A DNA stretch of 64,000 nucleotides from Mucilaginibacter ginsenosidivorans. GTDB lineage: Bacteria; Bacteroidota; Bacteroidia; Sphingobacteriales; Sphingobacteriaceae. The position numbers were made by a program, and so were the translations under genes. Of this stretch, positions 25,623-31,957 are shown one piece after another. The notes below the pieces were generated by a model. The model was not told the DNA's origin, did not search any database, and worked only from the letters and a program-made list of their open reading frames with translations. The stretch spans positions 3,162,001-3,226,000 of the forward strand of contig NZ_CP042436.1 of assembly GCF_007971025.1 (NCBI RefSeq). The letters are read 5' to 3'. The stretch's first letter is position 1. Each line of letters begins with the position of its first letter.

Positions 25623-26927
25623 TTATCCTTTCACCTCAAAAGAAAAACCCGCCTTCTCCAAATCCTCCCAAAACGCCGGGTACGATTTTTCAACTACCAT
25701 GTAGTCTTCCACCTCGATTTCCGGCACTATCAAAGCCAGCGGGGCAAATGCCATCGCCATGCGGTGATCGTCGTAAGTGTTGATGAAGACCTTTTCCGGG
25801 ATATGCTTTTGGCTGCAATCCAGCTTATAAACCTGGCCTTTTTCGATCAGCTTGACCCCGATCTTGGCCAGTTCGTTTTGCAGCGCTGCCACGCGGTCTG
25901 TTTCCTTGATCTTCAAAGTCTCCAAACCTGTGAACGTGGCATCGTGACCTAAAGCTGCACATACCACGATTACCGTTTGCGCCAGGTCCGGGCAGGCTTT
26001 CATATCGAATATCTTTCGTGCCAAAGGTTTCGGCTCTTTTTTCAGGTGCACGCCGCCATCCTTAAACTGCGAGGTGATACCAAAGTTTGCCATGATCTCG
26101 GTGATCACGCTATCGCCCTGCAAGCTGTAAGCGGTCAATCCCGGCAGAAATAGCTCAGCCTCATCAGCCAAAGCTGCAATGGCATACCAGTATGAGGCTG
26201 CGCTCCAGTCGGGTTCAACATAAAGCGTTGTTTCCTTAAAATCCTGTTTCGTGATATAGATGCTGTTTCCATCCCATTGATGCTGAATACCGGCTTGCTG
26301 CAGCATGGCCAAAGTCATTTCGACATAAGGCCTTGAAGTTAATTCACCTTCAATTTGCAAAGTCAAACCCAACGGCAGTTGCGAAGCGATCAGTAACAGC
26401 GCTGTGACATACTGGCTGCTGATATCCCCTTTAATGCTGATGGTGTCGGTCTTCTGCTCAAAACCGCCCTTGATGCGAAGCGGAGGGAAGCCTTCATTTT
26501 CCGCATATCCAATATCAGCACCGATCTCCCGCAAAGCATTCACCAAAATACCTATCGGGCGTTGTTTCATGCGTTCGCTGCCGGTCAGTATTACCTCCTC
26601 ATCCCCGCCTTTCCGGCCGGCAGGCTGCAAAGTAAAGTAAGCAGCCAGGAAACGCATGGCTGTCCCCGCGGGGCCGATGTTTACGAGTCTTAAATCTTCA
26701 GTTTTGAGTCCAGAGTCTTCATGTTGACTTGAGACTCGAGACTTCGGATTCAGGGCTTCCATCAAAGTAACAGTGTCCGCCGCATCTGAAATATTTTCCA
26801 CTTTCACTTTGCCGCCGCTCAGCGCACCAATAACCAACGCCCGGTTGCATTCGCTTTTGGAACCGGTGAGCTGTATCGTACCGTTAACAGATTTGCCTTT
26901 TTTAGTAAGGATGATATTTTCCTTCAT
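25623..26927 (-). CDS. aroA: 3-phosphoshikimate 1-carboxyvinyltransferase (EPSP synthase)
   Basis: A 434-residue EPSP synthase from ATG 26927 (MKENIILTKKG); the longer frame to 26969 is made of repeat sequence. Family motifs: GSKSECNRAL, GPAGTAMRF, ISSQYVTALLL, ETDRVAALQNEL, and TYDDHRMAM. It joins phosphoenolpyruvate to shikimate-3-phosphate. Between LMEALN and the GPAG motif there is an unusual hydrophilic stretch (SRVSSQHEDSGLKTEDLRL) encoded by a word-reiterated repeat, longer than relatives have here. All catalytic motifs are intact, so the enzyme is probably active. Confidence 0.96.
   Translation of the reverse strand: MKENIILTKKGKSVNGTIQLTGSKSECNRALVIGALSGGKVKVENISDAADTVTLMEALNPKSRVSSQHEDSGLKTEDLRLVNIGPAGTAMRFLAAYFTLQPAGRKGGDEEVILTGSERMKQRPIGILVNALREIGADIGYAENEGFPPLRIKGGFEQKTDTISIKGDISSQYVTALLLIASQLPLGLTLQIEGELTSRPYVEMTLAMLQQAGIQHQWDGNSIYITKQDFKETTLYVEPDWSAASYWYAIAALADEAELFLPGLTAYSLQGDSVITEIMANFGITSQFKDGGVHLKKEPKPLARKIFDMKACPDLAQTVIVVCAALGHDATFTGLETLKIKETDRVAALQNELAKIGVKLIEKGQVYKLDCSQKHIPEKVFINTYDDHRMAMAFAPLALIVPEIEVEDYMVVEKSYPAFWEDLEKAGFSFEVKG
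26685..26747. repeat. GAGTCTT/GAGACTC word repeat inside aroA
   Basis: The stretch reads 'gagtctt', 'gagtcc', 'gagtctt' and then 'gagactc', 'gagactt', i.e. the halves are roughly inverted. Composition and form match the intergenic word repeats of this window, but it lies in the aroA frame without breaking it. Confidence 0.6.
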
Positions 26928-26941
26928 CTTTCGTGAGTATT

Positions 26942-27007
26942 GAGATGTGAGATTTGAGATATGAGACAAAAAATGAACGCTGTCTCATATCTCAAATCTC
27001 ACATCTC
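26942..27007. repeat. Perfect 27-bp inverted repeat between DAHP synthase and aroA genes
   Basis: Arms 26942-26968 and 26981-27007 are exact reverse complements (GAGATGTGAGATTTGAG... type words) around a 12-nt loop. It lies between the stop codon of the DAHP synthase/chorismate mutase gene and the start of aroA in a same-strand block. It can act as a partial terminator, an RNA-stability hairpin or a remnant of a repeat element. Confidence 0.85.
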
Positions 27008-27015
27008 ATATCTGA

Positions 27016-28140
27016 TTACGCGTGCGTCAGTTTTTCCTGTGGTTGGTTTTCCTGGCCTTTGTTCATGATCTCGGTTTGCTTGCGGATAGATTCGCTGTGG
27101 ATCAGTTCCAGTAATTTTTCAGCAAACTCAGGGCTTAGGTTCAATGCTTTAGCGTAAGCAACGCGTTTGTTCAATATCTCGTCCCAGCGGTTAACCTGTA
27201 AAATGGTGATATCGTTTTCCTTTTTATAGTTACCAATCTTCTCTACAATTTTCATACGCTCGGCCATTTTCTGGAATACCACGTCATCGAGCTTGTCTAT
27301 CTGCGTGCGCAGTTCTGCCAGTACGTCTTTCGCAGCACCTTGCAGCTCAGGCTTGCGTAAGGTCAAACGGTCGATGATCTCAACCAATACAGCAGGAGTA
27401 ACTTGCTGTTTGGCGTCGGTCCAGGCAACGCTTGGGTCTATGTGAGATTCTATCATTAATCCCTGCATATCCAGGTCGAGCGCTTTTTGAGCAACATAGC
27501 CTAATAGTTCGCGGTTACCGCAAATATGGCTCGGGTCGCAAATGATCGGCAGGTTTGGTGCGTGTGTTTTCAGGTTGATGGCCAGGTCCCACATCGGTTC
27601 GTTGCGGAAAGCCGATTTTTCGTGCGATGAAAACCCGCGGTGTATGGCAACCAGTTTGGTGATACCTGCACCGTTGATACGCTCCAAAGCGCCTATCCAT
27701 AAAGATAGATCAGGATTTACCGGGTTTTTTACCATTACCGGTACGTCAACACCTTTCAGAGCGTCGGCAATTTCCTGTACGGTGAACGGGTTCACTGTCG
27801 AACGCGCGCCTACCCAAAGGATGTCAACACCAGCTTTTAAGGCTTCTTCTACGTGTTTCGCGTTAGCAACTTCAACGGCAGTTGGCAGGCCGGTTTCTTC
27901 TTTGGCGCGTTTCAGCCATTCGAGGCCAATGCTACCGATGCCTTCAAACTCACCCGGACGGGTACGCGGTTTCCAAATACCGGCACGCAGGGCGGTTACT
28001 TTGCCGGTTTGCGCCAGCAGATGTGCCGTAGCTACTAATTGTTCTTCTGTTTCAGCACTGCAGGGACCTGCTATCAGCAGCGGCTCAGATTTCGCCTGTA
28101 TCCACGATTCAAGCGGCTGTATGTTTAGTTCAAGTTTCAT
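27016..28140 (-). CDS. DAHP synthase fused to type II chorismate mutase
   Basis: A 374-residue bifunctional enzyme. Residues 1-260 are a DAHP synthase of the Ibeta (KDO8P-like) type: GPCSAETEEQL, RAGIWKPRTRPGEFEG, VMVKNPVNPD, CDPSHICGNRELL. Residues 275-365 are an AroQ-type chorismate mutase (LRTQIDKLDDVVFQKMAERMKIVEKIGNYK). It makes DAHP from erythrose-4-phosphate and phosphoenolpyruvate, and prephenate from chorismate. The chorismate mutase domain commonly mediates feedback control. It lies between pheA and aroA in the aromatic block. Confidence 0.95.
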   Translation of the reverse strand: MKLELNIQPLESWIQAKSEPLLIAGPCSAETEEQLVATAHLLAQTGKVTALRAGIWKPRTRPGEFEGIGSIGLEWLKRAKEETGLPTAVEVANAKHVEEALKAGVDILWVGARSTVNPFTVQEIADALKGVDVPVMVKNPVNPDLSLWIGALERINGAGITKLVAIHRGFSSHEKSAFRNEPMWDLAINLKTHAPNLPIICDPSHICGNRELLGYVAQKALDLDMQGLMIESHIDPSVAWTDAKQQVTPAVLVEIIDRLTLRKPELQGAAKDVLAELRTQIDKLDDVVFQKMAERMKIVEKIGNYKKENDITILQVNRWDEILNKRVAYAKALNLSPEFAEKLLELIHSESIRKQTEIMNKGQENQPQEKLTHA

Positions 28141-28211
28141 GTCTTTTTATTGTTGTATTGCTGGATTGTTTTATTGTTATTTTTCTTACTTCTGAATTCC
28201 GACTTCCGGAC

Positions 28212-29132
28212 TCATTTTACTATTTTCTTAACGTTAATGTATTTCCGTGTGATCTTTTCCTGGGCGCGGAATTTCTGCTCGCGTTCGTTCTGCACAAATT
28301 CATCTTCGTGGCGCTGGTATTCGCCCAGGATATTGAAGTTGTGGGTGTATTTGAGCACCTGGCGGATGGCGGTGTCGTATTGTTTCGTGTTATCCCACTC
28401 CACATCCACATAAAAATTATATTCGTTACGCTTGCCTAAAACCGGCATCGACTGTATTTTGCTCATGTTGATGTTTTGCTCTGCGAATATTTGCAGCACT
28501 TTGGCCAGCGCGCCAACCTGGTTGCTCACCTGGAAGCATAATGAAGCTTTATCAATATCTTTCTTCTCCACGTTTTCATGATGGGTAAGTATCAGGAAAC
28601 GGGTAAAGTTCTTTTTGTTCGATTCGATGCGGCGCTCCATGATGTCGAGCCCGTAAAGTTTGGCGGCCAGGGTGTTGGCTATGGCCACGGTATCTGTCAA
28701 CTCTTCTTCCCTGATGCGTTTGGCGCAGGCGGCGGTATCGCTGCTTTCTACTACTTTCAGGTGCGGGTATTCATCGAAAAAATCGATGCATTGGCGTATG
28801 GCGATGGGGTGGGAGGTGACATATTTCACATCCTCGAACTTTACGCCCGGCAAAGCCAGCAGGTGCAGCTGGATGGGCAGGTACACTTCGCCCACAACCG
28901 GGAAGTTATAGCTCATCATCAGCGAGTAGTTGGGCAGTATGCTGCCGGCAATACTATTTTCAATGGCCATTACCACGTAATCGGCTTCCTTGTTCTGCAG
29001 CGCCTCGAACGTTTGTTTGAACGATGAGCATTCGATAGTTTGAATATCCTCGCCGAAATGGATAAACGCGGCTTCCTCGTGGAAAGAGGCCCTGATACCC
29101 TGTATCGCAACTCTTGGTTTTTTGTCCTTCAT
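28212..29132 (-). CDS. pheA: Prephenate dehydratase
   Basis: A 306-residue protein: prephenate dehydratase domain (1-190) with the catalytic TRF motif in NFTRFLIL, and an ACT domain (about 200-280: ASLCFQVSNQVGALAKVLQIF). It makes phenylpyruvate from prephenate. In the ACT domain the usual ESRP phenylalanine-site motif reads QSMP, so the mode of feedback may differ. The gene starts the block pheA, DAHP synthase/chorismate mutase, aroA, aroC. A terminator-like hairpin lies just upstream of its ATG. Confidence 0.95.
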   Translation of the reverse strand: MKDKKPRVAIQGIRASFHEEAAFIHFGEDIQTIECSSFKQTFEALQNKEADYVVMAIENSIAGSILPNYSLMMSYNFPVVGEVYLPIQLHLLALPGVKFEDVKYVTSHPIAIRQCIDFFDEYPHLKVVESSDTAACAKRIREEELTDTVAIANTLAAKLYGLDIMERRIESNKKNFTRFLILTHHENVEKKDIDKASLCFQVSNQVGALAKVLQIFAEQNINMSKIQSMPVLGKRNEYNFYVDVEWDNTKQYDTAIRQVLKYTHNFNILGEYQRHEDEFVQNEREQKFRAQEKITRKYINVKKIVK

Positions 29133-29147
29133 AAACCCTTTTATGCA

Positions 29148-29176
29148 AAAAGTCCCGGTTTTTGGCCGGGACTTTT
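29148..29176. terminator. Terminator-like hairpin just upstream of pheA
   Basis: A perfect 11-bp stem AAAAGTCCCGG/CCGGGACTTTT with a 7-nt loop and T-runs on both sides. On the minus strand it ends 15 bp ahead of the pheA ATG, so it could end a leader transcript (attenuation) or insulate pheA; on the plus strand nothing obvious needs termination. Confidence 0.75.
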
Positions 29177-29493
29177 CAGTTTTTTCTTATATGTTGTTTA
29201 CGCATATTAGTCCCGGCTCTTACTGTTAAAGTAAAAGTAGTAACCATAAAAATATGCGCTGTTAAACTTCATTGTTTTTATTACGCTGTAAATGTACACG
29301 AAAAAAATGTTCTGTCAATAGAAAATTTTATTTTTCTGAAAAAATGAGGGTTGAACAGAATATTATTTGCTGTTTGAGGCTCACGAAGTTTTCAAAACTT
29401 TGTAAGTCTGTCTATCGGATTCAAACCCGTTGGCCGTGTCCCCAGATGCGACTACGCGGTTTCCTCTGTGCTCACAGGAAATAGGGGGTAGCT

Positions 29494-29535
29494 TTACCCG
29501 TTCGCCAGCCTGAATATCGCAAACAAATTATGGAC
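29494..29535 (-). pseudogene. Fragment of a dinB 3' end
   Basis: On the minus strand this encodes HNLFAIFRLANG followed by TAA, which matches the C-terminus HHLFTIFRLAKG-stop of the DinB gene at 30162-30620. TTCGCCAGCCTGAATATCG (29501-29519) is identical to 30169-30187. No further DinB coding sequence lies upstream of the fragment. The toxin-antitoxin pair occupies the space between the two copies. Confidence 0.7.
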
Positions 29536-29565
29536 CTTAAATATAGAAATGCACGTAAATTTAGC

Positions 29566-29596
29566 TTTGATATGCTCCCGGTATTCGTTATTTTTG
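29566..29596 (+). promoter_or_regulatory. Promoter of the toxin-antitoxin operon
   Basis: TTTG (29566-29569), 19-bp spacer, TATTTTTG (29589-29596): an exact phylum-type promoter. The ATG of the antitoxin is at 29602, only 5 bp after the -7 box, so the mRNA is predicted to have little or no leader. Confidence 0.7.
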
Positions 29597-29601
29597 CTTA
29601 A

Positions 29602-29808
29602 ATGAGAGTGTTATTAGATATAAAAGATAGCAAGGCATCTTCGTTACTGGATGTACTCAATGGGTTGTCTTATGTAAAAGTTAAGCCTATTTCGGGCGAG
29701 AAGGCTGTACTGATGGAAGAAATAAAGGAGGCTGTTGAAAACCTTAAACTGGTTAGGGAAGGTAAGCTAAAAGGAAGACCTGCAAGGGAATTGCTGGATG
29801 AGCTATAA
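29602..29808 (+). CDS. Antitoxin of a type II toxin-antitoxin pair
   Basis: A 68-residue protein: an N-terminal hydrophobic strand region (MRVLLDIKDSKASSLLDVL), then VKPISGEKAVLMEEIKEAVENLKLVREGK and a C-terminal RPARELLDEL. The second half, a charged helix ending in ARELLDEL, is typical of RelB/Phd-like antitoxin tails that wrap the toxin. It overlaps the toxin gene by 11 bp. It would bind both toxin and its own promoter; the exact antitoxin family is uncertain. Confidence 0.85.
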   Translation: MRVLLDIKDSKASSLLDVLNGLSYVKVKPISGEKAVLMEEIKEAVENLKLVREGKLKGRPARELLDEL

Positions 29809-30127
29809 TGTAATATCGATACAGCCATTTGACAGGCAGCTTAAACAACTAGCGAAAAAATATCCATCACTTAAAAAAGAGTATGGAGATTTGTTAGATA
29901 GCCTCGAGCAGAATCCCGTACAAGGCACTCCACTTGGTAAAAACTGCTATAAAATCCGAATTTCAATTGCTTCCAAAGGAAAGGGGAAAAGCGGAGGTGC
30001 TCGGGTGATCACCAATGTTTTGGTGAATGAGCAGACTGTTTTCCTGCTAATAATTTATGATAAGTCGGAAAAGGAGAATATTACCGCTAAAGAGCTTGAA
30101 GAATTGCTCGAACATGTTCCTCTTTAA
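29798..30127 (+). CDS. RelE/ParE-type toxin
   Basis: A 109-residue basic protein with the RelE/ParE layout: IQPFDRQLKQLAKKYPSLKKEYGDLLDSLEQNP, then GTPLGKNCYKIRISIASKGKGKSGGARVI and a C-terminal VFLLIIYDKSEKENI. The core ordering (helix pair, then strands with KIR and R residues) suits ribosome-dependent mRNA interferases or gyrase poisons; the target cannot be told. Its ATG lies inside the antitoxin gene, so the pair is translationally coupled. The pair lies between two copies of a dinB 3' end. Confidence 0.9.
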   Translation: MSYNVISIQPFDRQLKQLAKKYPSLKKEYGDLLDSLEQNPVQGTPLGKNCYKIRISIASKGKGKSGGARVITNVLVNEQTVFLLIIYDKSEKENITAKELEELLEHVPL

Positions 30128-30161
30128 AATTAATTGTCTAGCATTCTAACGATAATCGATT

Positions 30162-30620
30162 TTATCCCTTCGCCAGCCTGAATATCGTGAACAAATGATG
30201 CGCCTCGTGCAGCAGGAAAAATTCTGTCCATTCGGTAATGGTCAGGGTGCCATATTTGGGGTGGGTGCCCTGTAATAGCAGGTCGTCGTCGGTCAGGTTG
30301 GTTATCAGTTCCAGTATCTGCCTGCGGTTGCCCATCAGTTTGCGCATGAGTTCGTTCAATGGCAATTCGCGCGCTGCTATAAAATCGGGCTCGTTATCCG
30401 CGCGGTAGGCGTTAAATGCCGGCGTGCCGCCTTTCAGTATCTGGTGAACACGGGCCATAAAAACCGGCTGGTAAGTTACCATATGTGCAATATTATCTTT
30501 AATGCTCCATTTACCCGGTTCGGGCTGCCTGTTCAGTTGCTTTTCATCAAGGTGATTGACGATCTCGGACAAGGCGAGGTGCTGCGATTTAAGCCGGCAA
30601 ACAAGCGAAGAATAAAGCAT
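30162..30620 (-). CDS. DinB family protein
   Basis: A 152-residue DinB-like four-helix protein. It has LDEKQLNRQPEPGKWSIKDNIAHM (the metal-binding His of the family in NIAHM) and the C-terminal HEAHHLFTIFRL with further histidines. ATG at 30620 (MLYSSLVCRLK) starts 2 bp after the aroB stop; the longer frame overlaps aroB and is rejected. It is probably cotranscribed with aroB. A fragment of a second copy of its 3' end is found at 29494-29535. Confidence 0.88.
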   Translation of the reverse strand: MLYSSLVCRLKSQHLALSEIVNHLDEKQLNRQPEPGKWSIKDNIAHMVTYQPVFMARVHQILKGGTPAFNAYRADNEPDFIAARELPLNELMRKLMGNRRQILELITNLTDDDLLLQGTHPKYGTLTITEWTEFFLLHEAHHLFTIFRLAKG

Positions 30621-30622
30621 GG

Positions 30623-31684
30623 CTATAGAGATGAATAGTAGGCTAAACTTGCGTAAAGTTCCTCTTCCGTGCACACATTATCAATACGGCATTCACCTAT
30701 TTTTGTCAGTAACGAGCAATTTATCTTCCCGTTCTGGTTCTTTTTGTCCTTCAGCATAATGTTGTACAGCGTTTTGTAGCACGGCCGATCTATTTCGTAC
30801 GCCGGATACAAGCCGCCGATGATGTCAACGATCTCGTTCAACTCATCGTCTTTAAGCCCGGTTTTCATCACCGAAAGTTTTGACTCGCAGATCATCCCGA
30901 TGGCTATTGCCTCGCCGTGTGTAAGCGGGTTGTCGTCGTTCATCAACGAATAGGTCTCTACCGCGTGACCAATGGTATGACCGAAATTAAGGCTCTTGCG
31001 GATGCCCTTTTCGTGCGGGTCCTCGATAACGACTTTATTTTTTATCGCAACCGAATGATGAACCAATTCTGCAGATGGATTTTGGAGATCGCTGAATTTC
31101 AATTTATTCCAGTACCCGGCATCAGCAATTAACCCGTGCTTCAGCATTTCGGCCAGGCCGGAAAGTATCTGCCTGGCAGGCAATGTGTTTAGGAAAGCAT
31201 GCTCAATAAATACCGCTTTGGGCTGGGTAAATGTGCCGATAATGTTTTTGATATTCTCCAGGTCGATGCCGGTTTTACCGCCTACAGAAGCATCCACCTG
31301 CGAAAGCAGGGTAGTGGGCACGTGCACAAAATCGATACCACGTTTATAGGTAGAGGCTGCGAAGCCGCCCAGGTCGCTGATAACGCCGCCACCCAGGTTA
31401 ATGAGCAAGCTTTGCCTGTCGGCACCAAAATCGATCAGCATTTTCCATACGCCTACGCAAAAATCGATGTTCTTGCTTTCCTCCCCGGCGTTGATCTCGA
31501 TGATATCAAAATTATCCATTTTCTCCACCTGCGCCTGTATAAGGGGCAAGCAGTGTTTGCCGGTATTTTCATCGGTTAAAATGAAAAAGCGTGAATAATT
31601 ACCCTGTTGGATAAAATTCACCAGTTCGGGTAGTGTATCGTTAAAATATATAGGGTAGCCTATGCTTTGTAGCGTATTCATCAT
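30623..31684 (-). CDS. aroB: 3-dehydroquinate synthase
   Basis: A 353-residue dehydroquinate synthase. NAD-binding and active-site landmarks: GEESKN, LLINLGGGVISDLGGFAASTYKRG, PTTLLSQVDASVGGKTGID, and LNFGHTIGHAVE with the metal-ligand histidine. It converts DAHP into 3-dehydroquinate. Its ATG overlaps the stop codon of the S4 gene (TAATG), showing translational coupling. It is separated from the rest of the aromatic block by dinB and the toxin-antitoxin insertion. Confidence 0.96.
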   Translation of the reverse strand: MMNTLQSIGYPIYFNDTLPELVNFIQQGNYSRFFILTDENTGKHCLPLIQAQVEKMDNFDIIEINAGEESKNIDFCVGVWKMLIDFGADRQSLLINLGGGVISDLGGFAASTYKRGIDFVHVPTTLLSQVDASVGGKTGIDLENIKNIIGTFTQPKAVFIEHAFLNTLPARQILSGLAEMLKHGLIADAGYWNKLKFSDLQNPSAELVHHSVAIKNKVVIEDPHEKGIRKSLNFGHTIGHAVETYSLMNDDNPLTHGEAIAIGMICESKLSVMKTGLKDDELNEIVDIIGGLYPAYEIDRPCYKTLYNIMLKDKKNQNGKINCSLLTKIGECRIDNVCTEEELYASLAYYSSL

Positions 31685-31890
31685 TATATAGCCTTAATAG
31701 TTTGCCCGCGGAATTCGACCAGGTCGCCTTTCCTAACCTTCAGACGCTTGCGGTAATCCACTTCGCCGTTGTATCTTACTTTGCCGTCGTCAACCACAAT
31801 TTGTGCCTCGCCGCCGGTTTGCACCAGGTTGGTGGCTTTCAGTAGCTGGATCATCGGTATAAAGTCGCCTTCTATTTTGAACTCGATCAT
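31684..31890 (-). CDS. Small S4-domain RNA-binding protein
   Basis: A 68-residue stand-alone S4 domain. It shows FIPMIQLLKATNLVQTGGEAQIVVDDGKVRYNGEV and RKGDLVEF, the pattern of the YaaA/RlbA-type proteins that bind rRNA. The stop TAA shares its last base with the ATG of aroB. Pairing with aroB is common in this phylum and does not by itself indicate a shared pathway. Confidence 0.88.
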   Translation of the reverse strand: MIEFKIEGDFIPMIQLLKATNLVQTGGEAQIVVDDGKVRYNGEVDYRKRLKVRKGDLVEFRGQTIKAI

Positions 31891-31945
31891 GGGTGGGCAA
31901 AAATAAACTATTCAAAGGATAATGAGTTATTTGCTTTGCATTTTC

Positions 31946-31953
31946 TAATTTTG
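31946..31953 (+). promoter_or_regulatory. -7 box just before the proline dehydrogenase ATG
   Basis: TAATTTTG matches TAnnTTTG and ends 4 bp before the ATG at 31958. A TTTG lies 12 bp upstream, which is closer than the usual 19-20 bp. If used, the transcript would be leaderless. Confidence 0.4.
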
Positions 31954-31957
31954 CGCC

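Larger units (their letters stand above)
29133..29601. other. Gene-poor interval upstream of pheA
   Basis: Apart from the hairpin at 29148 and the dinB remnant at 29494, it contains a symmetric AAGTTTT-c-AAAACTT hairpin near 29386-29400 and a 'ttcctctgtg/cacaggaa' hairpin near 29461-29480. I found no tRNA, riboswitch or protein gene here. A minus-strand leader RNA for pheA is possible. Confidence 0.5.

Noticed and set aside
26942..27007. Possible CRISPR or transposon terminal repeats
   Set aside because: Only one pair of arms with a 12-nt loop; no spacers, no target-site duplication and no transposase nearby.
29272..29484. 70-residue plus-strand frame upstream of the toxin-antitoxin pair
   Set aside because: Cys- and Lys-rich, no promoter or family, and it crosses several hairpins; more likely leader sequence of the minus-strand pheA gene.
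29380..29500. A tRNA or small RNA gene suggested by a 'ggattcaaaccc' T-loop-like sequence
   Set aside because: No acceptor or anticodon stem can be drawn around it on either strand.
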